DNA from: CAYYNP01 sp964472545
GTDB lineage: Bacteria; Planctomycetota; Planctomycetia; Pirellulales; Thermoguttaceae
Assembly (NCBI GenBank): GCA_964472545.1
Contig: CAYYNP010000119.1
Coordinates: 1 to 27,015, forward strand
Reading direction: 5' to 3'
Length of the DNA stretch: 27,015 nucleotides
The notes under the pieces are model-generated. The model was not told where the DNA came from, made no database searches, and worked only from the letters and a program-made list of their open reading frames with translations. This document shows positions 6,517 through 15,564 of the stretch, piece after piece. Numbering within the stretch: position 1 is the first letter of the stretch; each line of letters starts with the position of its first letter. A program made the translations under genes and the position numbers.

Positions 6517-8847
6517 CTACTCCTGCTCGGCAAACGTCAACCTCCAATTCACCGAGCCGGTCGTCTCGGGCACAATGGTTGCCGTGATGTACTCGTCGTG
6601 TTGCTCGATTCTAGGATCGGTCAGGGAGGACTTCGCCGCCAGGAGGCGGAAGTTCTGGGGCACGTAGACGGCAATCTGATATGGATCCTCTTGGACCACG
6701 GCACTTTCCCCGACCAGCGCATTCTCGCCCGCGTCCCAGCGGAGGTTCGCCAGGTCGACGCCGCCCTGGGAAATGTGGCGGCTGGTGGAAATCACCCACG
6801 GGTGGTCTTTCGCTTCTCGGATGGAGAATACGTGCAGGCCGTCCTCGGGCGTTTGAAAGGGGGCCAAAAAGGCGCGCTTCTTCCGGCCGAGGAACTTCCG
6901 GCTCCAGAATTCGTAGACCAGGTATTCCTTCTCGTCGGAGAGGCCCAGATCGGAAAACCGAACCTCCTTAGCCGGCTGCGTGGCCCGGTCCCAGTGATTG
7001 GAGAGCTTCCGCCAGTTGAACCGTGCCAATACGGACCAGTTCTCGAACGGCTTGTCGATTTCCAGCATCCACCAGGGCGACTGCTTGCCGTGGTGCGGCG
7101 CGTGCGGTATTTGCGCGTGCCGCATATGCAGCCGCGGTTCGGGCAGGCGTTCCAGGTTGTCGGTAACGTTGTCTCGAATCCGGTCGCTTTCCAGGGGGTT
7201 GTAATCGTACAACTGGCCGGGAACGGAGAACAACACGGGCGCGCTGCGTTTGATCCCCTCCAGGTACGCGTCGTTGTCGTAGACCTCGGCCTTATCGCTG
7301 AGCATTAGCATGCCGCCCGCCATAGAAACCACGCAGGGGCGGACGATCGTATCGGAGACATTCGTTCCTTCGAAGCTATCGGGCTTGGGCCCGTCCGGCT
7401 TTGCGCCGACGCATTCCATGAACCACGGCAGACTGCCCTTTTCCAGCCACAGCGGCCAGATGTCGCAGTGGTCCGGGTCGTTTCGCCAAACCACGCCGTT
7501 GTAGGAGTTGAAATACTGTAACTCGGCCGGCCCAAACGAATCGCGGCCCAGCCGGCAGCCGTTGACGATGCCGGCGAGTTCCGTCCGGACGCTCCAGCAA
7601 CCGAGGACGAACAGGTCGTCGCCCAGTTCCTCGCGGGCGGCGCGGTTGAGCCTCCGCAAGGCCTCGGCGGGCGTCGTTTTGCGCTGGGCGAAGAACTCCG
7701 GGTACTGGCTGTAGCAGAAGGCCATCAGATCGCCCTGGCCGTCGATCTTGACGTACTCCCAGCCTTGCTCTTTGAGCCCTTTGTACGTCGGCCGAATCAG
7801 CCGGTCCAGCGCGTCGTCGTTGAACGGGTTGAGCGTGTACGTCCCGCGATTGAGCACGGTTCCGTCGGGCTTCCGCAGGAACCAATCGGGATGTTCCTTC
7901 ACCAAACCGTCGACGATGGGGTCGCCCGGGCGAAAGACGACCCACGTGTGCAAGCCGGGTGTCATGCCGATGCGGCGAATCCGCTCGACGGCACGCTGCG
8001 GTCCGCCCGGAAATCTGTCGTTCCAGTTCAGCATGCCTCGGGGACCTTGTCCGGTGCTCCAGCCGGCGTCGATCTGCAGGATCTTGTAGCCGAAATCGAC
8101 GAGGTGCTTTCGCTCGAACACTTCGAGCACCTGGTCGAGCTTGTTCTGGTCGAGTCCGCCGGCCTCCCGATAAGCCCACCAGGTGCAGTATCCGCTGATG
8201 GAGTCCTTCCACACTTTGTAGTTCCACGGCTCGAAATACGGCAGGTTCTTGTGCATCTGATAGAACCTGGGCTTGAAGACGAGCTCCACGTTCCTGCCCT
8301 GGCATTGGATCTCGAAGTCGACCCCGTCCTGCGTCTTGCGCGGGATGATGCGGGTGTGGCCTGCGGGCCCGCTGAGGACCCAGTCTTGGTCTCGGTCGTA
8401 CACGGCGTTGTTTCGCAGGTTCCTGCTCAAGCCGTTGCACGTCCTCACGTAGGGGAATCGCTCTTGTGCCTTTCCTCGCGTAGCCTCGGCGGGAAAGGCC
8501 TCTTCGCTGCCAAAGACGTTGCCCTGCAATACCACTTTGACACCCTTCGGAAGTTTGTCGGCGGAGAACCGTACGTACTGTGTACGCGCCTCTCGCGAAG
8601 TCTCGAACTTGAAATCATGGCCCAGACCCATCTTCTCGAACGCAAACACGTTTCCGCGACTGTCCACCAGCGTTACCGCGACGTCCATGATGACCTGCTG
8701 GCCGTACAGGACTTGCAGTTGCCCCTTCGGGGGCTCAAAATTCACCGTCGCGAACCTCAACGGCGGTGGGATGAGCAAGTCTCGGGCGTGTGCCGGAAGG
8801 GCCATGAATATCCACGCAATCGTCAACGGAATAGCGGCTTTCTTCAT
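6517..8847 (-). CDS. Exported GH36/GH27-like glycoside hydrolase (alpha-galactosidase type)
   Basis: A 776-residue secreted enzyme. Signal peptide at 1-22 (MKKAAIPLTIAWIFMALPAHA). Residues about 25-200 are beta-rich and resemble the N-terminal sandwich of clan GH-D enzymes. A TIM barrel follows from about 205: YKILQIDAGW (254-263), GLHTWVVFRPGDP (298-310), then WEYVKIDGQGD (363-373), where Asp369 matches the clan's catalytic nucleophile, and NGCRLGRDSFGP (429-440), where Asp436 is a candidate acid/base. A C-terminal beta-domain ends in INWRLTF-like sequence. The family hydrolyses alpha-linked galactose or related sugars; the substrate here is not predictable. The ATG at 8847 follows AAGGAG at 8 nt and fits the signal peptide better than the ATG at 8880. 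It follows the GH172 gene and the fused sulfatase, suggesting a shared glycan target. Confidence 0.82.
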   Translation of the reverse strand: MKKAAIPLTIAWIFMALPAHARDLLIPPPLRFATVNFEPPKGQLQVLYGQQVIMDVAVTLVDSRGNVFAFEKMGLGHDFKFETSREARTQYVRFSADKLPKGVKVVLQGNVFGSEEAFPAEATRGKAQERFPYVRTCNGLSRNLRNNAVYDRDQDWVLSGPAGHTRIIPRKTQDGVDFEIQCQGRNVELVFKPRFYQMHKNLPYFEPWNYKVWKDSISGYCTWWAYREAGGLDQNKLDQVLEVFERKHLVDFGYKILQIDAGWSTGQGPRGMLNWNDRFPGGPQRAVERIRRIGMTPGLHTWVVFRPGDPIVDGLVKEHPDWFLRKPDGTVLNRGTYTLNPFNDDALDRLIRPTYKGLKEQGWEYVKIDGQGDLMAFCYSQYPEFFAQRKTTPAEALRRLNRAAREELGDDLFVLGCWSVRTELAGIVNGCRLGRDSFGPAELQYFNSYNGVVWRNDPDHCDIWPLWLEKGSLPWFMECVGAKPDGPKPDSFEGTNVSDTIVRPCVVSMAGGMLMLSDKAEVYDNDAYLEGIKRSAPVLFSVPGQLYDYNPLESDRIRDNVTDNLERLPEPRLHMRHAQIPHAPHHGKQSPWWMLEIDKPFENWSVLARFNWRKLSNHWDRATQPAKEVRFSDLGLSDEKEYLVYEFWSRKFLGRKKRAFLAPFQTPEDGLHVFSIREAKDHPWVISTSRHISQGGVDLANLRWDAGENALVGESAVVQEDPYQIAVYVPQNFRLLAAKSSLTDPRIEQHDEYITATIVPETTGSVNWRLTFAEQE

Positions 8848-8892
8848 CACGGCTTCTCCTTGGTTATTCACGGACTGCATTCAACTCGATCA

Positions 8893-8923
8893 CTACGGCT
8901 ATACCGTAGCCACTACGTGGCTA
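8893..8923. repeat. Two adjacent small hairpins between GH172 and GH36-like genes
   Basis: Two short perfect palindromes overlap slightly: CTACGG-CTATA-CCGTAG at 8893-8909, and TAGCCAC-TAC-GTGGCTA at 8907-8923. They lie in the 132-base gap between the stop of the GH172 gene and the start of the GH36-like gene. A partial echo of the second hairpin's arm (ATGTGGCT) occurs about 40 bases further on, inside the end of the GH172 gap. No T-run follows on either side. It could be an mRNA-stabilising stem or a REP-like element. Confidence 0.6.
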
Positions 8924-8979
8924 GGATTCCGTGCCGCATCGATTTGGCGTCGCCGCTATGTGGCTGGAAACGGGCGCCT

Positions 8980-10617
8980 TCATTCCTCCGCGTGCTCGAC
9001 CGAGACTTGCCCGACCCTCCTGCGCACGCGTGCCGGCGACGTCTGCCCGTTGCCCGACGCGCCGTCGCGCGCGTACCAATAGGTGGTCGTAGCATAGTCG
9101 ACGGTGCCGCCGCTGCGCCAATGCATCAGTTCCATATCCACTTTGAAGCTCTTGCCGAACGGAATCCGATCGAGCATTCTCGTGCGGGTATTCGTGGTAT
9201 GGCCGCTGCCCTTGTTGGCGTCGCCGCGCGGTTGGGCGTGAAAGGGCGCCTCGAACGGTGCGGCCGTACCCCAGGCGTAGCCAAAATAGTCTTCGGTGCC
9301 GGTACCGAAATGCGAGGGGAACGACTCGCCGTCGACGTAGATCTTCTCGTCGCCTTCGCCCCACCAGGAATTCCGCGGCTCGAGCGGCCGATTGAAGACG
9401 GCCATCGTATCGCCGACGTAAACGCCCTGGCCGCGGATTGTGACGTAGTTGAACTCCTCGCCCAGCACGTAATTGTTGCCGAAGACGGCGATGTGATCGT
9501 CGCCGCGCCAGGTGCCGTGGAAGACCATCGTGCGGTCGGTCCACGTCCAATCGGCCACGCCGATCTCGCCCAATTCGACCGTTACGTCGGAAGTGCCGTG
9601 GTTGGTGATACTGACCGCCGCCGTTTCCTTAAACGGCATGGGCCACCAGCAGGTCATCCAGCCGCCTTTCTCGACTTGCCGCCACCAGCCTTTGAACGGG
9701 TTGAGCCCCGGCCCGGCTCCGAAGAACCCGCCCACGGGCGCCCAAACGCACGGCTTGCCGTCGAAGTCGGCCCGGACGACCGTCGAGCGCATCGCTTGCT
9801 CGATATCGTCGGCGTCGACTTTGACTCGCAACAGGCAAATCGCGCCGCCGCCGGCAGTCTCGCGCGTGAGGCTTTCGCCCGGCTCGAGCGTTTGGCTTCC
9901 ACCCTCGACCGTGCGGGCCGCTTGCAGGGCGTTCTCGTCCGGCGCAAGCAGTCCCCGCTGCACCTTGTCGAGCAGTTCGGCGTTCGATTCCAGATCGTCG
10001 CGAGTGAACGTCTCGACGTCCGTGCCCTCGGCGTATCGCACGTAGTTGATGTTGTAGTAGATATTGTCGCCGAACTTCTTGGTCTCTCCGGCGTTGGCGC
10101 CGTCGTAGGTGATCTTGCAGTGCTTGGCAAACGGAATCGGCAGATAGAGGTTGCAGCCGGCGGCCCGTCTGGCGCTCAGCGGCGGGCCGACGAACTTGGC
10201 CGTCTTGCCCGCCACCAGTTCGTCGCCCGTGCCTTCCAGCACGGGCGTATCGCTGCCGTCGAGATAGACGCGTATCGTTCCGTCGTACTTGTACTGCGTG
10301 ATCCACCAACGGACGATCGCCCCGGGTCCCTCGACGTCGAGCATCACCCACTCGCGCCGGCCGCCGACCTCGTCGCAGCGCACGAAGTGCGAGTAATCGT
10401 CGGTCGAAAACCACTCGGGTGTGCCCGGCCGCTGCGACTTGCGGTTGTAGCTGCTCGCCTGCTTGCAGACGAAGGCCGGCTCGGGAAACTCGGCGATGCC
10501 GGTGCGATCGAGCATCTCCACGAGCAGCCCGGTAAAGTCAACCGTCTCGGCGCCGGCGGCCGTTGCAGCGGGGATCGTGAAACCGATCGACAAGAGCACG
10601 AGCAATAATCGATTCAT
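8980..10617 (-). CDS. Exported GH172 (DUF2961) family glycoside hydrolase
   Basis: A 545-residue secreted protein. Signal peptide at 1-23 (MNRLLLVLLSIGFTIPAATAAGA). Markers of DUF2961 are clear: GPGAIVRWWIT (98-107), FGDNIYYNINYVRY (182-195), NSWWGEGDEKIYVDGE (416-431) and above all GTGTEDYFGYAWG (438-450), which carries the conserved acidic residues of the active site. DUF2961 proteins are now classed as GH172, whose studied members act on furanosides (alpha-D-fructofuranosyl and D-arabinofuranosyl links). The exact sugar cannot be read from this sequence. The ATG at 10617 follows AAGGAG at 9 nt; an in-frame ATG six codons earlier is less well placed. It starts 64 nt after the sulfatase gene and precedes the GH36-like gene, so the three are probably one transcript. 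Confidence 0.9.
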   Translation of the reverse strand: MNRLLLVLLSIGFTIPAATAAGAETVDFTGLLVEMLDRTGIAEFPEPAFVCKQASSYNRKSQRPGTPEWFSTDDYSHFVRCDEVGGRREWVMLDVEGPGAIVRWWITQYKYDGTIRVYLDGSDTPVLEGTGDELVAGKTAKFVGPPLSARRAAGCNLYLPIPFAKHCKITYDGANAGETKKFGDNIYYNINYVRYAEGTDVETFTRDDLESNAELLDKVQRGLLAPDENALQAARTVEGGSQTLEPGESLTRETAGGGAICLLRVKVDADDIEQAMRSTVVRADFDGKPCVWAPVGGFFGAGPGLNPFKGWWRQVEKGGWMTCWWPMPFKETAAVSITNHGTSDVTVELGEIGVADWTWTDRTMVFHGTWRGDDHIAVFGNNYVLGEEFNYVTIRGQGVYVGDTMAVFNRPLEPRNSWWGEGDEKIYVDGESFPSHFGTGTEDYFGYAWGTAAPFEAPFHAQPRGDANKGSGHTTNTRTRMLDRIPFGKSFKVDMELMHWRSGGTVDYATTTYWYARDGASGNGQTSPARVRRRVGQVSVEHAEE

Positions 10618-10681
10618 GACGGCAATCTCCTTCACAGTTGCGCTAATGGGAAAGTCCGCTCGATCGATCGACGGATTGTTG

Positions 10682-13660
10682 TCATCTCTTCAATCCCGTT
10701 CGCCGGGCCCAGTCTTGCCACGCTCTTGCCATGCGCTCGACGCGCTGCGGGGATACGGCGGCCAGGTTGTGGTTCTCGGTTCGATCGTCCGCCAGATTGT
10801 AGAGTTCCCAGTTCTCCAGGTTCGCCGGATCGCCTCGTCCGACCAGTTTCCAGTCGCCCTGGCGGACGGCCTTGTTGCCGATGTGTTCCCAGCAGAGGAT
10901 CGCATGCGGCTGGCGCGCTCGGCCACGCAACAACGGCACCAGGCTCTTGCCCTCACACGGGATCATGCTCGTCTTGCCCGACCGCTTGGGATACGCCGCA
11001 CCGGCCAACTCGCAAAACGTTGGCATCAGGTCGATCACGTGGCCCGGCGCGCGGCTAATGCTCCCCGCCTCGACGAGCTTGGGCCATTTGACGATCAGCG
11101 GCGTGCAGATTCCGCCTTCGTGCGTATACCGCTTGAACTTGCGAAACGGCGTATCGCCGGCGTTGGCCCAGGGCACGTCGTACGTGCGATACGACTCCAT
11201 CGGCCCCGGCGGAACGTCGGGCGTCTGGTTGTTCACTTCCGCACAGGCACCGTTGTCGGACAGAAACATCACCACTGTGCGGTCTTCCTCACCCAGCTCT
11301 CGAATCTTGTCGAGAACGCGGCCAATGTTCTGGTCCATCCGGTCGACCATCGCCGCATAGACGGCCATCGCCAGGTCCCACTCGTCTTTGTTCACCACGT
11401 CCTTCCAAGCCGGCGCTTCCGGATCGCGCAGCGACAACTGCCAACTCGCATCCGTCAGACCCAATCGCTGCATCCGCCGCCACCGATGCCGGCGCAGCTC
11501 GTCCCAGCCCATGTCATACTTGCCGCGGTACTTGGCGATCTCGCCCTTCGGCGCTTGCAGCGGATGATGCGGCGCCGTGTAGGAGAGAAACAGAAAGAAC
11601 GGCCGAGCCTCATCGGCATACTCATCCAGGTAAGCCAATACGTAGTCGGTGAAGGCATCCGTGGCGTACCAGTCGGGATCTTCCGGCGTATATGGCCGGA
11701 TGCGCTTGCCGTCGATCGCCCAAGGCCGGACCTGGCCGAAGTCCTTGGCCGGCTCGGGTTCGCCCGGGCGGCGGCTTCCCGGGTTGAAGAAGTTGCACGA
11801 TCCGCTGGTCAGCCCGTAGAAACGGTCGAACCCGTGTTGCGTCGGCAGGCCCGGATGGCCGTGCCACTTGCCCGTCATCAGCGTGCGGTAGCCGGCCCTT
11901 CTGAGCACCTCGGCGATGGTCACCGAGTGCGTTCCGTCGACCTGCTGCGGATAGAGGCCGGTCAACAGCGACTGCCGCGTGGGGACGCACCGCGCGCAAT
12001 TGTAGAACTGCGTGAACCGCATCCCGGCCGTGGCCAACGAATCGATGTGCGGCGTGTCGATCTCCCCGCCGTAGCAGCCGACGTCGCTAAAACCGAGATC
12101 GTCGGCCAGGATCAGCACGATGTTGGGGCGACGTGACGCAGGTCTATCCCGGTTCACCCCGGCGCGCGAAGACATGTACTTCCGATACCCCCACGGGCTT
12201 TCCTTCTTCCGATACACGCCGTCCTGCTTTGTGGCCTCGATCTCCGCCTTCAGCCGCAACACGTTGTCGTGGTCGAGCAACGGGTCGTCGGTTTGGCGGC
12301 GCCAGTCGAGAAGCTCTCGCTTGAGTCGTTGCAGGGCGTCGGCATGGGCCGGGTCGTCGGCGAGGTTCGTAAACTCGTACGGGTCCGCCGCCAGATCGTA
12401 GAACTCGAACTCCGGCGGCTGGCGCATCAGACGGTAGGCGTCGCGCACCTGCTGCGGTGCCCGGGCCAGCGCCGCCTCGATCTCGCCGCCATATCCGCGA
12501 AAATGGCCGAGCGTGAAGTCGTAGCCGGGGTTGATCTGGCCGCCGAGCAGGTTGCAAATGAGCTTGTAACGCTCGTCGCGGACGGCCCGCTGCGGATAGT
12601 AGTTGTGCGACGAGTGTAAGTGGAACTCGGAGAACAGGTAACGCCGCCACGGCCGCCTTGCGCCTTCGATCAACGGAACCAGCGACCGGCCGGGCAGGTC
12701 TTCGGTTGGCGCAATGCCGGCCGCGGCCAGGAACGTGGGCATCAGGTCGAGCGTGCTGACCAGCTCCGTGCGGACTTGCCCCGGTTGCATGCTGCCGGGC
12801 CAGCGGACGATCAGCGGCACGCGGACGCCGCCCTCATAACAGGTACGCTTGCCGCGGATCAGGTCGGCGCCGTGGTCGCCCAGATAGACGACCAGCGTGT
12901 TGTCGGCCTTGCCGGATCTTCTCAGGGCGTCGAGCAGCCGGCCTACCAACGCGTCGAGCCGCGCCATGGAGTTGTAGTGGTTGGCCGTGTCGATGCGAAG
13001 CTGTGGCGAGTCGAGACCGATATAGCGCAGCGGCGCGACCGAGCCGGATTCGATCGGATCGGCGGGCAGCCCGGCCACCTGCTTGATGAACGGCCGGTGT
13101 GCGTCGGGGTAGTTGATCGACAGGAAGAAGGGCTCGTCGGAAGCGTCGAAGAACTCCTCGGCGTGTCTTGCGTAGTCGCCCAGTTTTGCGCGGCCGAAGT
13201 TTGCCGACGGAATCGCTTTGAAATCGAACGGAAACGCCGACGCCGGATTGACGTGCAACTTGCCGATGATGCCGGTTCGATAACCGGCACCCTTCAGGCT
13301 GTCGACGATGTTCGGCGTCTCCTCTCGATACATGCGAAAATGCCAGGTGGCCAGTCCGATCTGGCCGTTTTGATGCGGATAGAGCCCGGTCAGGTAGGCC
13401 GCCCGCGACTGACTGCAACCGGCTTGCGGCACGTAGGCCCGCTCGAAACGAACGCCCTCGGCGGCGAATTTGTCGAGCACGGGAGTCTTCACCGACGGCT
13501 CGCCGTAACAACCAAGCTCGGGTCCGTTGTCTTCGGAAACGACCAGCAGGATGTTCGGGCGCTCTGCGGCGACGGCGTCGGTCACCGCTGAGGGGGCGAG
13601 CCAAAGGACGGTCGTAGCGAGGATTGCAGGAAGGCGAATTCGACTCATATTCTGCGGCAT
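10682..13660 (-). CDS. Tandem fused sulfatase: S1_8-like plus S1_4-like domains
   Basis: A 992-residue protein with two full type-I sulfatase domains in one frame; single sulfatases are about 450-550 residues. A signal peptide covers about 1-32 (MSRIRLPAILATTVLWLAPSA). Domain 1 (35-490) resembles heparan-N-sulfatase-like enzymes: SEDNGPELGCYG metal site, CSQSR at 82-86 where Cys82 should become formylglycine, GKLH, and GDHGADL at 261-267. Domain 2 (510-992) resembles AtsA-type arylsulfatases: ILADDLGFSD, CVPTR at 558-562 with Cys558 as formylglycine site, GKWHGHP, TAPHHPLQ and a SDNGACAE block. Domain 1 runs to its usual C-terminal pattern, then only about 15 linker residues precede domain 2, which lacks its own signal. 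Both should remove sulfate esters or N-sulfate outside the cytoplasm. The start is uncertain between 13660 and 13648, as neither has a strong ribosome site. Confidence 0.88.
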   Translation of the reverse strand: MPQNMSRIRLPAILATTVLWLAPSAVTDAVAAERPNILLVVSEDNGPELGCYGEPSVKTPVLDKFAAEGVRFERAYVPQAGCSQSRAAYLTGLYPHQNGQIGLATWHFRMYREETPNIVDSLKGAGYRTGIIGKLHVNPASAFPFDFKAIPSANFGRAKLGDYARHAEEFFDASDEPFFLSINYPDAHRPFIKQVAGLPADPIESGSVAPLRYIGLDSPQLRIDTANHYNSMARLDALVGRLLDALRRSGKADNTLVVYLGDHGADLIRGKRTCYEGGVRVPLIVRWPGSMQPGQVRTELVSTLDLMPTFLAAAGIAPTEDLPGRSLVPLIEGARRPWRRYLFSEFHLHSSHNYYPQRAVRDERYKLICNLLGGQINPGYDFTLGHFRGYGGEIEAALARAPQQVRDAYRLMRQPPEFEFYDLAADPYEFTNLADDPAHADALQRLKRELLDWRRQTDDPLLDHDNVLRLKAEIEATKQDGVYRKKESPWGYRKYMSSRAGVNRDRPASRRPNIVLILADDLGFSDVGCYGGEIDTPHIDSLATAGMRFTQFYNCARCVPTRQSLLTGLYPQQVDGTHSVTIAEVLRRAGYRTLMTGKWHGHPGLPTQHGFDRFYGLTSGSCNFFNPGSRRPGEPEPAKDFGQVRPWAIDGKRIRPYTPEDPDWYATDAFTDYVLAYLDEYADEARPFFLFLSYTAPHHPLQAPKGEIAKYRGKYDMGWDELRRHRWRRMQRLGLTDASWQLSLRDPEAPAWKDVVNKDEWDLAMAVYAAMVDRMDQNIGRVLDKIRELGEEDRTVVMFLSDNGACAEVNNQTPDVPPGPMESYRTYDVPWANAGDTPFRKFKRYTHEGGICTPLIVKWPKLVEAGSISRAPGHVIDLMPTFCELAGAAYPKRSGKTSMIPCEGKSLVPLLRGRARQPHAILCWEHIGNKAVRQGDWKLVGRGDPANLENWELYNLADDRTENHNLAAVSPQRVERMARAWQDWARRTGLKR

Positions 13661-13771
13661 CTGACGGCGTGAGAAGGGACCCTTGCTCGGGAAATAGCCA
13701 CGCGTTCGAGTAACTGCCAGGATACCAGAATTGTCTGTAAACGGCATCGCGCCGCCGATCCATAGAGTTTT

Positions 13772-15451
13772 CTACTCCGCCACGCCGCCGGTGACGGCCG
13801 CGATGAACTTCGGGTGATAGACGCGGAAGTTCTTGCCCGCCGTTTGACGCGTCATGGTGATCACGAGATCTTGCTCCAGATCGACCCGTAGCGTGCAGGA
13901 CGAGGCGGATCCATGGCCGATCGTTCGCTGGCTCAGCCCGTTCCCGCGAAACCACGTCAGACCGACCCCCCAGGTAACGTTCGTATCGGGGCCGAGAAGC
14001 TTGCCGAGTTTCCGCGGCAGCATCTGCTCGAACGTCTCTTCGCTAAAGAAGCGAAGGTTTCCGTAGGCGCCGCGATTGGCCAGCATTTGCCCCACGCGTG
14101 CCAGATCATAGGCGTTCGACCACGTCATCGCCGAACCGTCGATCGACTCGATCGACCGGCAACCCAGTGGCCCGAAGAGATGCTTCTGGTAGAGATGCGG
14201 AAGCGTTACGCCGGTCAGTTGTTCCAGGGCCTTCAGGCCGATGGCGATACTCGTGCCGTTGTAGCGGTGCTGCTTTCCGATTCGCAAGTAAGGGTACGCC
14301 TCGCCGTAGGCGTGTTCGAGGTCGCTTTGCGGATCGGTGAAATGGCCGTCCATGTCGGCGGTGTGCGTGAAGAGGTGGTGGAAGGTGACGGGCGTCTTGA
14401 CGTCGTCGTCGCAAAACTCGGGCAACACCTTGCTCACCGGAGCGTCCAGCCCGATGACGCCCCGATCGATGAACGTCATCAACAGGGAGCCGGAAAGGGC
14501 CTTCGAGATCGAGAACACGACGTGTTTCGTCTCCGTGGTGATCGGCTTGCCGTCCCTGGTGCCGTAAGCCCGATTGAAGAAGACGACGCCGTGGCGGGCA
14601 ACGCAGACGTTGAACGGCTGGTCGGAGTTCTTGGCCCACTCGTCGAGCACGGCATCGATCTTCGCGACCGTGCCGTGCTTCATGCCCGCCTCTTTCTCCG
14701 TGCCCTCTCGCAGGACGGGCGCGTCCAATCCGTCGACCTTCACCGGGGCCACGATCGGCTCGGCAAATCGCTCGGCGTTGCCGTTGAGCTGGCGCTTGAG
14801 CTTCAGCCACCATTGCCGGTCCTTTGTCAGCGGGCCGTTGAGTTGCGTGGCGGGCCCTCGTTGCGGGTTCGTTTCCTTCATGCCGGCCAAGAGCACGGCG
14901 AAATCGTGGGATCGGTGGATGTCGCGGCCGATCGCGAACCCGACGTATTCGTTGACGCTACGGCTGTGATGGCGCCACGTCTGCTCGTCCACTCCCAGAG
15001 CGCCGGGACCTACAAGCTCGCCGCGGGGCCGACCGAACGAGAACTTCATCGGATAGGGCGTTCTGTAGAGCGTGCGAAATCGCGTGTACTGGCGGCCGTC
15101 TTCCGCCGTGATCTTCACCACCGCACCGTAGCGTCCCGCGGCCGCCGGCTTTTCGACGACTTCGTACTCCTTGTCGTAGAAGGTGACGTCGAGCTTGTAA
15201 TCGCCCAACAAGCGGCGAGCTTCGCCGGGATCCAAGAAACCGCAGGGCGGGAATCCGTCGTTTTCGGGGAAGACGCTGGGTTGAAAGACGAATTCAGCTT
15301 TGAGCAGCGGCCTGGCCCGTTCGGCCGCAGATAGAAAGTCCTGCCGGGCAGCGTCATCCGCCGCCTGCGTCGACGCCGACAGCACCGCCTCCGACAGCAC
15401 TGTCGCCAACAGGACCGTGCTCCACATAAGCACCTTCACGTTCGTTTTCAT
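13772..15451 (-). CDS. Exported class-C beta-lactamase-like serine hydrolase
   Basis: A 559-residue secreted protein. Signal peptide at 1-30 (MKTNVKVLMWSTVLLATVLSEAVLSA). Residues about 35-250 form an N-terminal region I do not recognise. The C-terminal part (about 255-555) is a class-C beta-lactamase/penicillin-binding fold: SISK at 314-317 supplies the Ser-x-x-Lys pair, YNG at 397-399 the second motif, and HGSAS at 513-517 the position of the usual KTG-like third motif. Family members include esterases, D-aminopeptidases and lactamases; with that third motif and no neighbours tied to cell-wall turnover, an esterase or amidase is more likely than antibiotic resistance. The frame extends to a GTG at 15517, but the ATG at 15451 opens directly onto the signal peptide; its ribosome site is weak. 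It lies 111 nt upstream of the sulfatase. Confidence 0.85.
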   Translation of the reverse strand: MKTNVKVLMWSTVLLATVLSEAVLSASTQAADDAARQDFLSAAERARPLLKAEFVFQPSVFPENDGFPPCGFLDPGEARRLLGDYKLDVTFYDKEYEVVEKPAAAGRYGAVVKITAEDGRQYTRFRTLYRTPYPMKFSFGRPRGELVGPGALGVDEQTWRHHSRSVNEYVGFAIGRDIHRSHDFAVLLAGMKETNPQRGPATQLNGPLTKDRQWWLKLKRQLNGNAERFAEPIVAPVKVDGLDAPVLREGTEKEAGMKHGTVAKIDAVLDEWAKNSDQPFNVCVARHGVVFFNRAYGTRDGKPITTETKHVVFSISKALSGSLLMTFIDRGVIGLDAPVSKVLPEFCDDDVKTPVTFHHLFTHTADMDGHFTDPQSDLEHAYGEAYPYLRIGKQHRYNGTSIAIGLKALEQLTGVTLPHLYQKHLFGPLGCRSIESIDGSAMTWSNAYDLARVGQMLANRGAYGNLRFFSEETFEQMLPRKLGKLLGPDTNVTWGVGLTWFRGNGLSQRTIGHGSASSCTLRVDLEQDLVITMTRQTAGKNFRVYHPKFIAAVTGGVAE

Positions 15452-15564
15452 CTGCGTGACTCGATTTCTGTTCGCGTGTTGTAAGAAACCTCGAAAGGAA
15501 CACCTCGGAAGGATCACCGTGCGGCCAATTCGGACCGGGCAGCGATACGGCGATAACCTCGCGC

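Noticed and set aside
6120..6533. A 137-codon minus-strand frame in the gap before the YdjY gene
   Set aside because: It runs through the palindromic repeat, overlaps the end of the GH36-like gene and shows no domain, signal or good ribosome site.
7765..10608. A 947-codon open frame on the plus strand
   Set aside because: It spans the opposite strand of the GH36-like and GH172 genes and their gap, with Arg/Val/Asp-rich sequence and no domain; the minus-strand genes have clear families and ribosome sites.
12144..12200. Internal start that would make the second sulfatase a separate gene
   Set aside because: The ATG at 12175 is in frame, but it has no signal peptide after it and only a weak, too-close ribosome site; the frame is open across the junction.
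13772..15451. Antibiotic-resistance beta-lactamase
   Set aside because: The Ser-x-x-Lys and Tyr-x-Asn-like motifs fit the fold, but the third motif is HGSAS and the protein has a large extra N-terminal domain; an esterase or amidase is more likely.
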